From Streptomyces odontomachi (GTDB lineage Bacteria > Actinomycetota > Actinomycetes > Streptomycetales > Streptomycetaceae), in contig NZ_JAMJWG010000002.1 in the NCBI RefSeq assembly GCF_024435355.1, positions 372,001 to 436,000 of the forward strand: a stretch of DNA of 64,000 bases, read 5' to 3'. The notes beneath the pieces are model-generated. The model was not told the DNA's origin, ran no database searches, and was given only the letters and a program-made list of their open reading frames with translations. Below, piece by piece: positions 1-8,629 of the stretch (positions are counted from its first letter, which is position 1; every line of letters starts with the position of its first letter). Made by a program: the position numbers and the translations under genes.

Positions 1-291
1 GACCGCTCCGACCTCCCCGAACCCGCCGGTAAGGAACTCTCCGGTCAGATAGAGAGGGTTCTGCACGCCGCTCGGCACAAGCTCGATCTCCAGTCGAGCG
101 GGAAGTCCGTGGACTCGACCGCCCATGTGACGTCGGCGGCCAACTACTTCCGCGAACTGAGAACGCGGCTCACCGCCGGCGGAGTCCAGGACGAGAGGGT
201 CCTGCGCCGGCTCGACGAGCAGGCGAACGCCCTCATGGCCACGGTCGGCGGCGCCGTCGGATCGGGAGGGGGCTCGGAGTCCTCACTCTGA
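1..291 (+). CDS. Hypothetical protein, C-terminal fragment
   Basis: The frame is open from the first base to a TGA at 289-291, so this is the 3' end of a gene that starts upstream of the window. The visible 96 residues are charged and probably helical (FRELRTRL, LRRLDEQANALMA) and end in a Gly/Ser-rich tail. No catalytic motif or membrane segment is visible. An internal ATG at 109 lacks a convincing ribosome-binding site. The family is not recognised. Confidence 0.5.
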   Translation, partial: DRSDLPEPAGKELSGQIERVLHAARHKLDLQSSGKSVDSTAHVTSAANYFRELRTRLTAGGVQDERVLRRLDEQANALMATVGGAVGSGGGSESSL

Positions 292-356
292 CGCCGCGGC
301 CGGCACGGGACCGTGGTCGGCCCCCGGCATGGGCACCGCCCCGCGTGCCACCCGCG

Positions 357-1661
357 TCACCACCACCCGAAGACCCCGCACGCCAGCCCGGGACCGACGA
401 CCACGGAGACGAGCCCGCAGGTCAGCAGCTGTCGGAAGAGTCGCGCACGGTCTTCGGGCTGGGCGGCGCCGAGGATCAGGCCGCCCGTGATGCCCAGCGG
501 GTTGATGTCGACGAGGATCGACGCCAACGCGACCGCGAGAACGGCTCCGACGGGCGAGGCGCCCTCGGCGACGACCGCGGGAACCAACGGCATCGTGGTC
601 GCGAAGACGGCGATGGAGCTTGCCGCGAACGAGGTGACACCCGCGATGTAGCAGAGGACCAGCAGGCTCAGCATCGGTGATCCCGCCACCCGCAGCAGAT
701 CGCTGATCCGGGTGAAGGCGCCCAGGTCCTGCATCAGGCCGACGTAGGTGAGCAGTCCCCCGATGAGCAGCACGACGTTCCAGGGGATCCGGGAGATGAT
801 CTCGTTCGGGTCCAGCCGGAGGGCGAGCTGCTGGACGACCGCTGCGGTGAGTCCCAGGTAGCCGATGTTGACGTCGAAGCCGACCGAGTGCACCACCACG
901 GCCAGCAGGCACACCAGGGTGAGGAGCCGGGCCGCCCCGGTCGACACGGGGCGCCCTGCGGTGGTTTCGGCGCCCGGGTCCACGCCGGAGCCGTCCGGTG
1001 CGGAAGCGGCGAGGAGGCCGGCCGGCGTGGTCGGCTCGAGGCGGCCACGTGGCATCACCCCGGTGCGGAGCCCGACGACGAGGCATCCGGCCGAGACGGC
1101 GAGGCCCGCCACCAGCCCGCCGAGGAAGAAGCTGATCGGGGCGGAGTCGGGCAGGCCGATCCCCAGCTTGTCGCCGAGCTGGCGCGCGCTGGTGCCGTAG
1201 ATGGCCAGCGGCGAAAGGAGCCCGCTGATGATGCCGGTGATGCCGAGCACGGCCGCGATGAACGGGGGTATCCCGTAGCGCGCGGCGAGTCCGAGCGCGA
1301 TGGGCGCGACGATGGCGGTGGCCGCGGCCGGCAGCGTGCCGATCGCCGTCAGCACGGCACCGATCAGGAACGGGACCAGGGCGACCAGCAGGGCCCTCCC
1401 GCCGACCAGGCGGAGCATGCCGTCGAGGAGCCAGTCGAGCGTGCCGTTGATCTGGGCGACGGCGAACAGCGCCGTGATCCCCACGATCAGCACGAAGAAG
1501 TCGCCGGGGAAGAACGCCGTCACGTCGTCCGCGGTGCGGTGCGCGGCGAGGCCGACGAGGAAGGCGGCGGGCAGGGCTGCGAGTCCGAGGTTGAACCTCG
1601 GGACGAGGGTCGCCACGAAGAGGGCGATGAGAACGACGATGGAGACGTCGGCCATGGACAT
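357..1661 (-). CDS. SLC13/MatC-like dicarboxylate carrier
   Basis: A 434-residue polytopic inner-membrane protein with about 11-12 hydrophobic segments and a short hydrophilic loop near residues 210-240. The N-terminal half resembles the MatC_N domain of malonate/dicarboxylate carriers of the SLC13/ion-transporter superfamily, including an internal hairpin rich in Gly, Pro and Ser. Expected role: secondary uptake of a carboxylate. The ATG at 1661 has GGGAGG about 5 nt upstream. The gene follows the CoA-transferase gene by 15 nt on the same strand, so the two probably form an operon: import of an acid and its activation by CoA transfer. The substrate cannot be read from sequence; malonate, other dicarboxylates or tricarballylate-like acids are possible. 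Confidence 0.75.
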   Translation of the reverse strand: MSMADVSIVVLIALFVATLVPRFNLGLAALPAAFLVGLAAHRTADDVTAFFPGDFFVLIVGITALFAVAQINGTLDWLLDGMLRLVGGRALLVALVPFLIGAVLTAIGTLPAAATAIVAPIALGLAARYGIPPFIAAVLGITGIISGLLSPLAIYGTSARQLGDKLGIGLPDSAPISFFLGGLVAGLAVSAGCLVVGLRTGVMPRGRLEPTTPAGLLAASAPDGSGVDPGAETTAGRPVSTGAARLLTLVCLLAVVVHSVGFDVNIGYLGLTAAVVQQLALRLDPNEIISRIPWNVVLLIGGLLTYVGLMQDLGAFTRISDLLRVAGSPMLSLLVLCYIAGVTSFAASSIAVFATTMPLVPAVVAEGASPVGAVLAVALASILVDINPLGITGGLILGAAQPEDRARLFRQLLTCGLVSVVVGPGLACGVFGWW

Positions 1662-1676
1662 CTGTGCCTCCCTGGT

Positions 1677-2858
1677 TCAGATGACGCCGCGGTCGGCGAG
1701 GTCGTCGATGGTGGTCGTGGCGAGGCCGAGGTCGCTCAGGACGGCGTGGGTGTGCTCACCGAGACGAGGGGCCCTGCGGTCGATCGTCTGCTCGAATCCC
1801 GAGAAGCGTCCGGCGGACCCCTGGACCAGGCGGGTACGTCCGTCCTGCTCGTCGGTCACCTCGACCACCGATCCACGGGCCCGCATATGGGGATCGGCGC
1901 AGATGTCGGCGGCCGTGTACACCGGTCCGCAGGCCACCCCCGCCTCGTCCAGCAGCCTGGTCAGCGGCTCGAGGTCATGGGCGGCCACGAAGGCGCCCAC
2001 CCGGCCCTCGATCTCCGCGCGATGCTCGATCCGGGCGGTCATGGAGTCATGGGCCGCGAGATCCGGCGCCTGCATCGCACCGACCAGCCGGCGCCACATC
2101 TGCTCCGTCGACGCCGGCAGGGCCAGCCAGCGCCCGTCCCGGGTGCGGTAGAGGTTGTTGGGGCTGATGTGCGGGTTCTCGTTGCCCTGGCGCTCCCGGA
2201 CCTCGCCGGTCGCGGCGTAGTCGACGATGAAGTCCTCCATCATCCGCAGCAGGGGCTCGTACAGGCCGATGTCGGCCAGTTGCGGCTCGCCGGTCAGGTC
2301 ACGCTGGCGCAGGGCGAGCAGCGCGGCGAAGGCGGCGTAGATCCCGGTGACGCCGTCGGCGACCGGATACCCGGCGAACACCGGAGGACCGTCGGGGAAC
2401 CCCGTCCGGTGCGTCAGTCCGGCGAAGGCCTCGGCGACCCGGGCGAAGCCGGGGCGGTCGGCGTACGGGCCGGTCCGCCCGAAGGCGCTCACGTGCACCA
2501 TGACCAGGTCGGGTCGGTAGGCGACGAGGTCGTCGAAGTCGATGGAGAAGCGGCGCAGGGTGGCCGGCCGGAAGTTGGTGACCACGACGTCGGCCGTCGC
2601 GGCAAGCCGTCCGACGAGGGCTGCGGCCTCGGGGTGGTGCAGGTCGACGGTCACGCTGGACTTGTTGCGGCCGACGACCGCCCAGCCGGCGGACACCCCG
2701 TCCTCCAGCGGCGGATAACCGCGCGCGGGGTCCCCCGTCCCGGGCTGTTCGACCTTGATCACCTCCGCACCGAACTCGCCGAGCAGGGAAGCGGCGAGAG
2801 GCCCGGCGAGAACCGTCGAGATGTCGAGGACGCGCACACCGTTGAGGGGCCCAGACAC
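1677..2858 (-). CDS. Family III (CaiB/BaiF) acyl-CoA transferase
   Basis: This enzyme would move CoA from an acyl-CoA donor to a free carboxylate through an aspartyl-anhydride intermediate. The sequence has the family III layout: GVRVLDIS..LAGP near the N terminus, GAEVIKVE, and GRNKSSVTVDL. The Asp of PVADGVTG is residue 168 from the chosen start, matching the catalytic Asp169 of formyl-CoA transferase. About 393 residues is normal for the family. The start chosen is GTG 2858, preceded by GAAAGGA; an in-frame GTG at 2873 lacks such a site. It is the first gene of an operon with the MatC-like carrier and is divergent from the LysR gene, its likely regulator. Confidence 0.85.
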   Translation of the reverse strand: MSGPLNGVRVLDISTVLAGPLAASLLGEFGAEVIKVEQPGTGDPARGYPPLEDGVSAGWAVVGRNKSSVTVDLHHPEAAALVGRLAATADVVVTNFRPATLRRFSIDFDDLVAYRPDLVMVHVSAFGRTGPYADRPGFARVAEAFAGLTHRTGFPDGPPVFAGYPVADGVTGIYAAFAALLALRQRDLTGEPQLADIGLYEPLLRMMEDFIVDYAATGEVRERQGNENPHISPNNLYRTRDGRWLALPASTEQMWRRLVGAMQAPDLAAHDSMTARIEHRAEIEGRVGAFVAAHDLEPLTRLLDEAGVACGPVYTAADICADPHMRARGSVVEVTDEQDGRTRLVQGSAGRFSGFEQTIDRRAPRLGEHTHAVLSDLGLATTTIDDLADRGVI

Positions 2859-2989
2859 GAATATTCCTTTCACGCGAACCGGAATGTTCCCGGCCAGATG
2901 CGACCGGCGCCACCATGTCGCGGCACCCTCTCCACGGGAAGACGTCGATCGCTGGATCCGGTGAAAGGCAATGGCTATAACATCAGCGG
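2859..2989. promoter_or_regulatory. Divergent promoter, LysR / CoA-transferase
   Basis: This is the 131-bp gap between divergently transcribed genes and the usual location of LysR-type operators. The most AT-rich stretch (2967-2983) contains an imperfect dyad with ATG and CAT arms. No convincing -35/-10 pair could be fixed by eye, so the assignment rests on gene arrangement. Confidence 0.35.
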
Positions 2990-3889
2990 ATGCGAGTCGA
3001 ACGGGCCCGGTACTTCCTCGCCGCGGTACGCACCGGATCCCTTCGGTCGGCGGCAGCGGCCTGCGGCGTCAGCCAGCCCACGATCGGGCAGCAGCTCACC
3101 ATGCTCGAAGAGGAGCTCGACGCCGTGCTGCTGACCCGGAGCCCAGGGGGTGTGCGGGCAACGCCGGCCGGCGAGGCGCTCGTCGGCCCGCTCACCCGTC
3201 TCGTGGCGGCCGAGGACGCCGTGCGCGAGGCGGCGCTGGCCTCCAACGGGACGTATCAGGGCCGGGTGTCCATCGGCGGCGGATCGGTGACCGTCGAGAC
3301 CATCGTCGCGCCGGTGGTGGGGCGGCTGCTGACCGACCATCCCGGCCTGCGCTTCTCCGTACGCGAGGGCTCCTCGGGCGACATCGAACGCGCGGTGCTG
3401 GCCGGTGACCTGGACCTCGCCGTGGTCACGACCCCGGGCGAACCCGCGCCCGGCTCTCTCGCCCGGCGGCGGCTCCTCACGGCGCCGCTCGGTATCCACA
3501 CCCGGCCGGACCACCCGCTCGCCCACCGCGCCGAGGTCACCTGGGACGACCTCGGCCGGTGGCCGATCGTCACCATGAGGCCGGGTACCGTGCTGCACCA
3601 GCGGCTGCGCGAGCACCTCCCGAACGCCGAGGCGATGGTCGAGGCGATGTCGGCCCGAACGGTTCAGACCATGGTCGCCCAGGGTGCCGGGGTCGGACTC
3701 CTCGCGCTCTTCGACACCCGGCCGCCCATGACCGACCTGACGTGGCTCCCCCTGGTGGACGCGGAGCCCGTCGAGGTGAGCCTGGTCCAGCGCGCCGACA
3801 GCCAGCCGTCACGCTCGTCCCGCGTCGTCCGCCGGCTGATCCTCGCCCGCGCGGAGGAGCTGGCGGGCGGCGAACTTACAGCGCTGTAA
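2990..3889 (+). CDS. LysR-family transcriptional regulator
   Basis: A 299-residue protein with an N-terminal winged helix-turn-helix (residues 1-60, including FLAAVRTGSLRSAAAACGVS and QPTIGQQL) and a C-terminal periplasmic-binding-protein-like effector domain (from about residue 90). Length and layout are typical LysR. It is divergent from the CoA-transferase/MatC-carrier operon, so it probably activates or represses that operon in response to the transported acid or its CoA ester. Its stop codon lies inside the first LacI-type operator (3876-3889), so transcription through this gene and LacI binding could interfere. Confidence 0.85.
   Translation: MRVERARYFLAAVRTGSLRSAAAACGVSQPTIGQQLTMLEEELDAVLLTRSPGGVRATPAGEALVGPLTRLVAAEDAVREAALASNGTYQGRVSIGGGSVTVETIVAPVVGRLLTDHPGLRFSVREGSSGDIERAVLAGDLDLAVVTTPGEPAPGSLARRRLLTAPLGIHTRPDHPLAHRAEVTWDDLGRWPIVTMRPGTVLHQRLREHLPNAEAMVEAMSARTVQTMVAQGAGVGLLALFDTRPPMTDLTWLPLVDAEPVEVSLVQRADSQPSRSSRVVRRLILARAEELAGGELTAL
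3876..3889. promoter_or_regulatory. LacI-type operator O1
   Basis: TTACAGCGCTGTAA is a perfect 14-bp palindrome with the central CG step typical of LacI/GalR operators. It lies 140 bp upstream of the LacI-family start and overlaps the LysR stop codon. Its 12-bp core recurs at 5092-5103 in front of the GH2 gene, which implies autoregulation plus control of the glycosidase. Confidence 0.75.
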
Positions 3890-4028
3890 ACGTGGGTGTC
3901 AACCGGTGTCACCAACCGTCTGGCACGGGCCCGTCGCGGCTGCCGGCCCCTCGATAAGGTCGCCGGCGGCAGATGACGGAGCACGGCACGGCGTCGACGA
4001 CCGCCCGTGCTCACCTCAAGGAGGCGAA

Positions 4029-5045
4029 GTGGCCAACGTTCGACTGAGCGACGTGGCGAAGCATGCGGGAGTGTCACCGAAGACGGTCTCGAACGTGGTC
4101 CACGGCTACGCGCACGTACGGGAGAGCACCCGTGCCCGGGTCCAGCGCGCCATCGACGAACTGGGCTACCGGCCGAACATGCGCGGCCGCAACCTCGCCA
4201 CCGGCCGCACCAAAATGCTCGCCCTCGCCTTCCCCGACCTGCGCATTCCCTACTTCGCCGAGCTCGCCCACGTCATCGCCGAGGCGGCCGGGCAGCAGGG
4301 CTACCGGCTGCTGCTCGAGGAGTCGGGCGGTACGCCCGAGGCCGAGCGGACCATCCTGTCCGCCGAGGAGGCGGGCATCGTCGACGGGGTGCTCTTCCAA
4401 CCGGTCTGGCTGACCTCCACGGAAATCGCCCAGCGGCGCCGCGACGTCCCGCTCGTCCTGCTCGGCGAGAACACCGCCCCGCTCAGCGTCGACCACGTAC
4501 GCATCGACAACATCGCGGCCGCCGCGCGGGTGGTGGAGCACCTGGCCGCGCTGGGCCGGCGGCGCATCGCGTTCCTGTGTGCCGAGCACCCCACCCCCAG
4601 CGAGACGTCGAAGATGCGTCTGATCGGCTACCAGCAGGGCCTGGAGACCTGCGGACTTCCCGTGGATCCGGCACTGATCGTCTCCGGGAGCGTGGCCGAC
4701 GCGGACTCCGCCTGCACCTCGCTGACGGCCGCCCTCGATGCGGGCATGGCGCCCGACGCCCTGGTGTGCCGTGACGACCTGGTCGCGCTCGGCGCCCTGC
4801 GGGCCCTGTCCCAGCGGGGTCTGCGGGTGCCGGAGGAGGTCGCGGTGACCGGGTGGGACGACATCACGCTGGCCTCGGCGGTGCGCCCGAGCCTCACCTC
4901 GATCCGCGCGGACGGTGCGCAGTTGGCTCGGCGCGCGCTGGGCCTGCTGCTCGAACGCATCGAAGGGTACGAGGGCCTGGGACGCCACGAGATCGTCGGT
5001 CACTCCCTCGTGGTCCGGGAGAGCGCACCCGCCCGCGCGGTCTGA
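4029..5045 (+). CDS. LacI-family transcriptional regulator
   Basis: A 338-residue repressor: N-terminal helix-turn-helix (RLSDVAKHAGVSPKTVSNVV, about residues 5-24), hinge helix region (GYRPNMRGRNLATGRT), then a sugar-binding domain beginning KMLALAFPDL and containing the family signature VAVTGWDDI and a late PSLTSI motif. Start chosen: GTG 4029, which has AAGGAGGCG immediately upstream; the open frame extends further upstream (to 3906) without a start signal. The gene sits between two copies of the palindrome TACAGCGCTGTA, one before it and one before the downstream GH2 gene. It probably represses both until a sugar derived from the GH2 substrate binds. Confidence 0.9.
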   Translation: MANVRLSDVAKHAGVSPKTVSNVVHGYAHVRESTRARVQRAIDELGYRPNMRGRNLATGRTKMLALAFPDLRIPYFAELAHVIAEAAGQQGYRLLLEESGGTPEAERTILSAEEAGIVDGVLFQPVWLTSTEIAQRRRDVPLVLLGENTAPLSVDHVRIDNIAAAARVVEHLAALGRRRIAFLCAEHPTPSETSKMRLIGYQQGLETCGLPVDPALIVSGSVADADSACTSLTAALDAGMAPDALVCRDDLVALGALRALSQRGLRVPEEVAVTGWDDITLASAVRPSLTSIRADGAQLARRALGLLLERIEGYEGLGRHEIVGHSLVVRESAPARAV

Positions 5046-5089
5046 CGTCGCCGGAGCGCCGGCGCCCGTGCCCGATCCTCGACCACCCA

Positions 5090-5105
5090 TTTACAGCGCT
5101 GTACA
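5090..5105. promoter_or_regulatory. LacI-type operator O2
   Basis: TTTACAGCGCTGTACA contains the perfect 12-bp palindrome TACAGCGCTGTA at 5092-5103, identical to the core of the site at 3876-3889. It lies 45 bp after the LacI-family stop and 81 bp before the GH2 start, where it would block initiation of the glycosidase gene. Confidence 0.75.
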
Positions 5106-5186
5106 TGACTGCTGAGATGGAGTGCTGAGATGGTCCTGCGGCGGGTCCGTCCGATCCGTCCTTCTGCCCGTGGAGGCACGTTTCCC

Positions 5187-7046
5187 ATGCCCGAACCGCA
5201 CTCCGAGACCGCGATGGCACCCGAGACGTCGACCCTCCCCCGGCCGGAGTACCCGCGGCCCGGCTTCGCCCGCGAGGACTGGCTCAACCTCAACGGGACC
5301 TGGGAGTTCGCTCGTGACCCGGGTGACAGCGGCCTGGAGCGCGGCCTGGTCACCGCCGAGCTGCCGGAGCGCATCCTCGTCCCGTTCTGCCCGGAGTCGG
5401 AGCTGTCCGGGATCGGCGACACGGACTTCCACCAGGCGGTCTGGTACCGGCGCACGGTGCGCGTTCCCGAGGCGTGGGCGGGCCGCCGGGTCATCCTGCA
5501 CTTCGGTGCCGTGGATCACGACGCCACCGTGTGGGTGAACGGGCACGAAGTCGCCCGGCACAGCGGCGGCTTCACGCCCTTCAGCGCCGACCTGGGTGAC
5601 GTGGTCCAGCCGGGTCAGGCGGCGGTCGTCGTGGTGCGGGCCCGGGACAGTGCCCGTGGCCCGCAGGCCCGGGGCAAGCAGTCGACGGAGTACGCCAACC
5701 ACAGCTGCGTGTACACGCGGACGACCGGGATCTGGCAGACCGTGTGGATGGAGCCGGTCGCCGCGACCCACCTCCAGCGCCCCCGGATCACCCCGAACCT
5801 GGCCGCGGGATCGTTCCACGTGACGATCCCGCTGTCGGGATCACGCGTCGGCCACCGGGTCCGCGCCGAGGTCCGTGACGTGCACGGCGTCGCCGTGTCC
5901 GCAGCCGTCTCGGCGGACTTCGATCTCGCCCCGCACCTCACCCTGACCCTGCCCGGGGACCGCCGCCGTCCGTGGTCCCCCGAGGACCCGCACCTGTACG
6001 AGCTGGCCCTGGAACTGGTCGACCCGGCCGGAGCCGTGGTCGACCGCACCGTGTCCACGGCGGGACTGCGCTCGGTGACGCTGGACGGAAAACGCGTCCT
6101 CATCAACGGAAAGCCCGTCTTCCAGCGCCTGGTACTCGATCAGGGCTGGTACCCCGACGGTCTGATGACCGCGCCTGACGATGCCGCGCTGGTCCGGGAC
6201 ATCGAACTGTCGCTCGCGGCGGGGTTCAACGGGGCGCGCCTGCACCAGAAGGTCTTCGAGGAACGGTTCCTCCACCACGCGGACCGCCTGGGGTACCTGG
6301 TGTGGGGGGAGTTCGGCGACTGGGGTGCGGCCACCGGGCCGGTCGGCCAGGACAACCAGCAGCCCACGGCCGGCTTCGTCGCCCAGTGGCTCGAGGCCCT
6401 GGAGCGCGACTACTCGCATCCGTCCATCGTCGGGTGGTGCCCGCTCAACGAGACCCGGCAGGAGCTCACGGACCGGCAGACCGTCCTCGACGACGTCACC
6501 CGTGCCATGTTCCTCGCCACCAAGGCGGCGGACGCCTCACGGCCCGTGCTCGACGCTTCGGGCTACTCGCACCGCGTGCCCGAGACCGATGTGTACGACG
6601 CGCACTGCTACGAGCAGGACCCGGAGGTGTTCCGCCGGTTGATGGCGGGCCTGGACCGGGACGCCCCCCTCGTCAACCCACAGGACCAGGCGCCCCACAG
6701 CACCTGGTCGGTGCCCTATCGCGGGCAGCCCTACTTCTGTAGCGAGTTCGGCGGCATCTGGTGGAACCCGGACGAGGCGCAGGCGCTCGGGGACGACCGC
6801 CTGGTGTCCTGGGGGTACGGCGAACGCCCGGACAGCGAGGAGGCGTTCCACCAGCGCTTCGCGGGGCTCACCGGCGTGCTGCTCGACGACCCCGACATGT
6901 TCGGGTACTGCTACACCCAGCTCACCGACGTCTTCCAGGAACAGAACGGCATCTACCGCTTCGACCGGACCAGCAAGCTGGACGTGACGCGGCTCCGGGC
7001 GGCCCAGCAGCGGCCGGCCGCCTTCGAGTCCACCGACCGACCGTGA
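5187..7046 (+). CDS. Glycoside hydrolase family 2 (beta-galactosidase/beta-glucuronidase type)
   Basis: A 619-residue retaining exo-glycosidase. Domain order follows GH2: an N-terminal jelly-roll sugar-binding domain (WLNLNGTWEF, AVDHDATVWVNG, HSGGFTPF), an immunoglobulin-like middle domain, and a TIM barrel beginning about residue 290. The acid/base is Glu422 in WCPLNE and the nucleophile Glu520 in FCSEFGG. No signal peptide is apparent, so it should act inside the cell on an imported oligosaccharide. Start chosen: ATG 5187 with GGAGG ten bases upstream; the frame is open to 5130 but that segment lies between operator and ribosome-binding site. It is controlled by the adjacent LacI protein through operator O2. 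Whether the sugar is galactoside, glucuronide or another beta-glycoside cannot be settled here. Confidence 0.85.
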   Translation: MPEPHSETAMAPETSTLPRPEYPRPGFAREDWLNLNGTWEFARDPGDSGLERGLVTAELPERILVPFCPESELSGIGDTDFHQAVWYRRTVRVPEAWAGRRVILHFGAVDHDATVWVNGHEVARHSGGFTPFSADLGDVVQPGQAAVVVVRARDSARGPQARGKQSTEYANHSCVYTRTTGIWQTVWMEPVAATHLQRPRITPNLAAGSFHVTIPLSGSRVGHRVRAEVRDVHGVAVSAAVSADFDLAPHLTLTLPGDRRRPWSPEDPHLYELALELVDPAGAVVDRTVSTAGLRSVTLDGKRVLINGKPVFQRLVLDQGWYPDGLMTAPDDAALVRDIELSLAAGFNGARLHQKVFEERFLHHADRLGYLVWGEFGDWGAATGPVGQDNQQPTAGFVAQWLEALERDYSHPSIVGWCPLNETRQELTDRQTVLDDVTRAMFLATKAADASRPVLDASGYSHRVPETDVYDAHCYEQDPEVFRRLMAGLDRDAPLVNPQDQAPHSTWSVPYRGQPYFCSEFGGIWWNPDEAQALGDDRLVSWGYGERPDSEEAFHQRFAGLTGVLLDDPDMFGYCYTQLTDVFQEQNGIYRFDRTSKLDVTRLRAAQQRPAAFESTDRP

Positions 7047-7065
7047 ACGCCGAAACCAGAGATTT

Positions 7066-7110
7066 CCCGGGGCGAAGAGAAACGGTGGCCTTGTCCGCGC
7101 CCCGGGTTTT
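7066..7110 (+). terminator. Rho-independent-like terminator after the GH2 gene
   Basis: A perfect 8-bp stem, CCCGGGGC (7066-7073) with GCCCCGGG (7099-7106), is followed directly by TTTT (7107-7110). The loop is long (25 nt). The site begins 20 nt after the GH2 stop. Confidence 0.6.
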
Positions 7111-7210
7111 CCGTGCCTCAGCGTGTCCGGATGCGCCCTTGTGCCCGCGGAATTCGTCAGCGACCTTGGAACGCACGAGGTAGTGGAGGCTACCGGAGGG
7201 ATATCGGCAC

Positions 7211-7399
7211 ATGAGTGAAGCGGAATCACGGCTGTCACAGGGCCCCCGGCTGTTGCTTTCAGTCGAACCCATTCAGGTCTTCAGCACTCGGAAACGGACC
7301 GGGGACGGCGGCACCGACAGCAACGACAACCGCCCCGACAGTCCGAACCACGTCGCGCAGGCCCGGACGGTGGAACGGCCTCCGTATGCACCTCGGTGA
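7211..7399 (+). CDS. Small protein (62 aa), candidate substrate peptide
   Basis: ATG 7211 is preceded by GGAGGG (7195-7200) at good spacing, stronger than anything before the downstream JmjC gene. Its stop (7397-7399) overlaps the JmjC start at 7386 by 14 nt, a typical translational-coupling arrangement, which is the main argument that it is real. The peptide begins MSEAESRLSQGPRLLLSVEP and has a polar C-terminal half rich in Asp, Asn, Pro and Arg, with no Cys and no signal peptide. I do not recognise the family. A leader plus modifiable core (RiPP-like) is one possibility; a non-modified accessory peptide or chance frame is the alternative. Confidence 0.5.
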   Translation: MSEAESRLSQGPRLLLSVEPIQVFSTRKRTGDGGTDSNDNRPDSPNHVAQARTVERPPYAPR

Positions 7400-8588
7400 C
7401 CTGGTACATCCCACACCGGTCCGAGATTTCCTCCAGACCACGTTGGGAGTGGAGCCCGCCCTGTTCCACGGAGATCAGGACAGGTTCGGGACCCTGTTCT
7501 CCTGGGACATATTGAGTGACGTCATTTCACGGGTCAGTCCGGACAGTTCCCAGATCCGTCTGAACCAGGACGCGCGCAATATTGCCGAGTCCGAGTGGAT
7601 CAGCACGCACATCTCCACCGACGGACGTGTTTTCCGTACCCTCAGGACTCCGCAGCTCCTGGAGTTGCTCCACAAGGGTGCGACACTCGTCGTGGACGCC
7701 GTGGACCGTACGCACCGCCCGCTGGGCAGCCTAGCCCGCACGCTCGAACGGGATCTGAGAACGCCTGTCCAGATCAACGCGTACAGCGCATGGGGCGAGA
7801 GCCCGGGGTTCGGCATGCACTGGGACGGTCACGACGTCCTCATCCTCCAGATCGCCGGGCAGAAGGAATGGACCCTCTTCGGCGGGCCCCGACGCCCCTG
7901 GCCGATGGAACAGGACATCGAGGAGAACCCGGCCCCGTCGAGCGAGGCAGAGCAGACCGTGATGGTGCTGGCTCCCGGCGACGTTCTCCATGTGCCGCGC
8001 GGCTGGTGGCACAGCGCTCGGGCCATGGACGGCCCCACCCTGCACCTCACCGTCGGCATACCGAGGCCGACCGGCGTCGACCTGCTCCAGTGGCTTGCCG
8101 GTCGGATGAGCGCCCATCCCGTCCTCCGCATGGACCTGCCGCGGTACCACCCGCCGGACGTTCAGGAACGACACCGGCAGGACATCGTGCGCACCGTCTC
8201 CTCCCTGCTGGAGGACCCGGCGCTGCTGGAGACCTTCCTAACGGAACAGGATGCCTGTGCCCCGGCACGCAGATACCAGAGCCTGGGTGTCATCAGGACG
8301 GGCGGCACGACGCTGGGCGGCGCGGAAACCGTTTCGTGGCTCGCTCCCCGTGCCGTGCTGCGTGAGGAGGACGACCGGGTCGTCGTCGAGGCGGACGGCC
8401 GTCGTTTCACCTTTGCGTCGGCGGCGTCGGCCATGGTGAAGCTGCTGATGGAGCAGATGGACTGCACGGTGAGCGAGGTGCTGGCCGTGGGGACCGGTGG
8501 TACGACCCCGCTCGGCGAGGACGACGTTCGTGCGTTCCTCACGGACGTGGTGGAGGCCGGTCTGGTGGCCGTTTCCGGCCTCGGCTGA
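7386..8588 (+). CDS. JmjC/cupin-4 2-oxoglutarate, Fe(II)-dependent oxygenase
   Basis: A 400-residue protein resembling the ribosomal-oxygenase branch of JmjC enzymes (RoxA/YcfD, NO66, MINA53), which hydroxylate protein side chains. The Fe(II) triad is visible: His145 and Asp147 in GMHWDGHD and His209 in PRGWWHSARAM, within a double-stranded beta-helix spanning about residues 115-225. The C-terminal third (from about 260) looks like the dimerisation and winged-helix modules of that family. Start ATG 7386 overlaps the upstream 62-codon gene. The reaction is expected to consume 2-oxoglutarate and O2. The substrate is unknown: a ribosomal protein Arg/His by family precedent, or the product of the coupled small gene by context. 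Confidence 0.8.
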   Translation: MHLGDLVHPTPVRDFLQTTLGVEPALFHGDQDRFGTLFSWDILSDVISRVSPDSSQIRLNQDARNIAESEWISTHISTDGRVFRTLRTPQLLELLHKGATLVVDAVDRTHRPLGSLARTLERDLRTPVQINAYSAWGESPGFGMHWDGHDVLILQIAGQKEWTLFGGPRRPWPMEQDIEENPAPSSEAEQTVMVLAPGDVLHVPRGWWHSARAMDGPTLHLTVGIPRPTGVDLLQWLAGRMSAHPVLRMDLPRYHPPDVQERHRQDIVRTVSSLLEDPALLETFLTEQDACAPARRYQSLGVIRTGGTTLGGAETVSWLAPRAVLREEDDRVVVEADGRRFTFASAASAMVKLLMEQMDCTVSEVLAVGTGGTTPLGEDDVRAFLTDVVEAGLVAVSGLG

Positions 8589-8629
8589 CCTCGCAGGTGA
8601 CCGGCGGCGCCGCGAGCTCCGCCTCCCCG

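Noticed and set aside
888..3134. Very long open frame on the plus strand opposite the carrier and CoA-transferase genes
   Set aside because: Its composition is Arg/Gly/Asp/His-rich without domain character; the minus strand has two clear enzyme families. It is a shadow caused by high GC at third positions.
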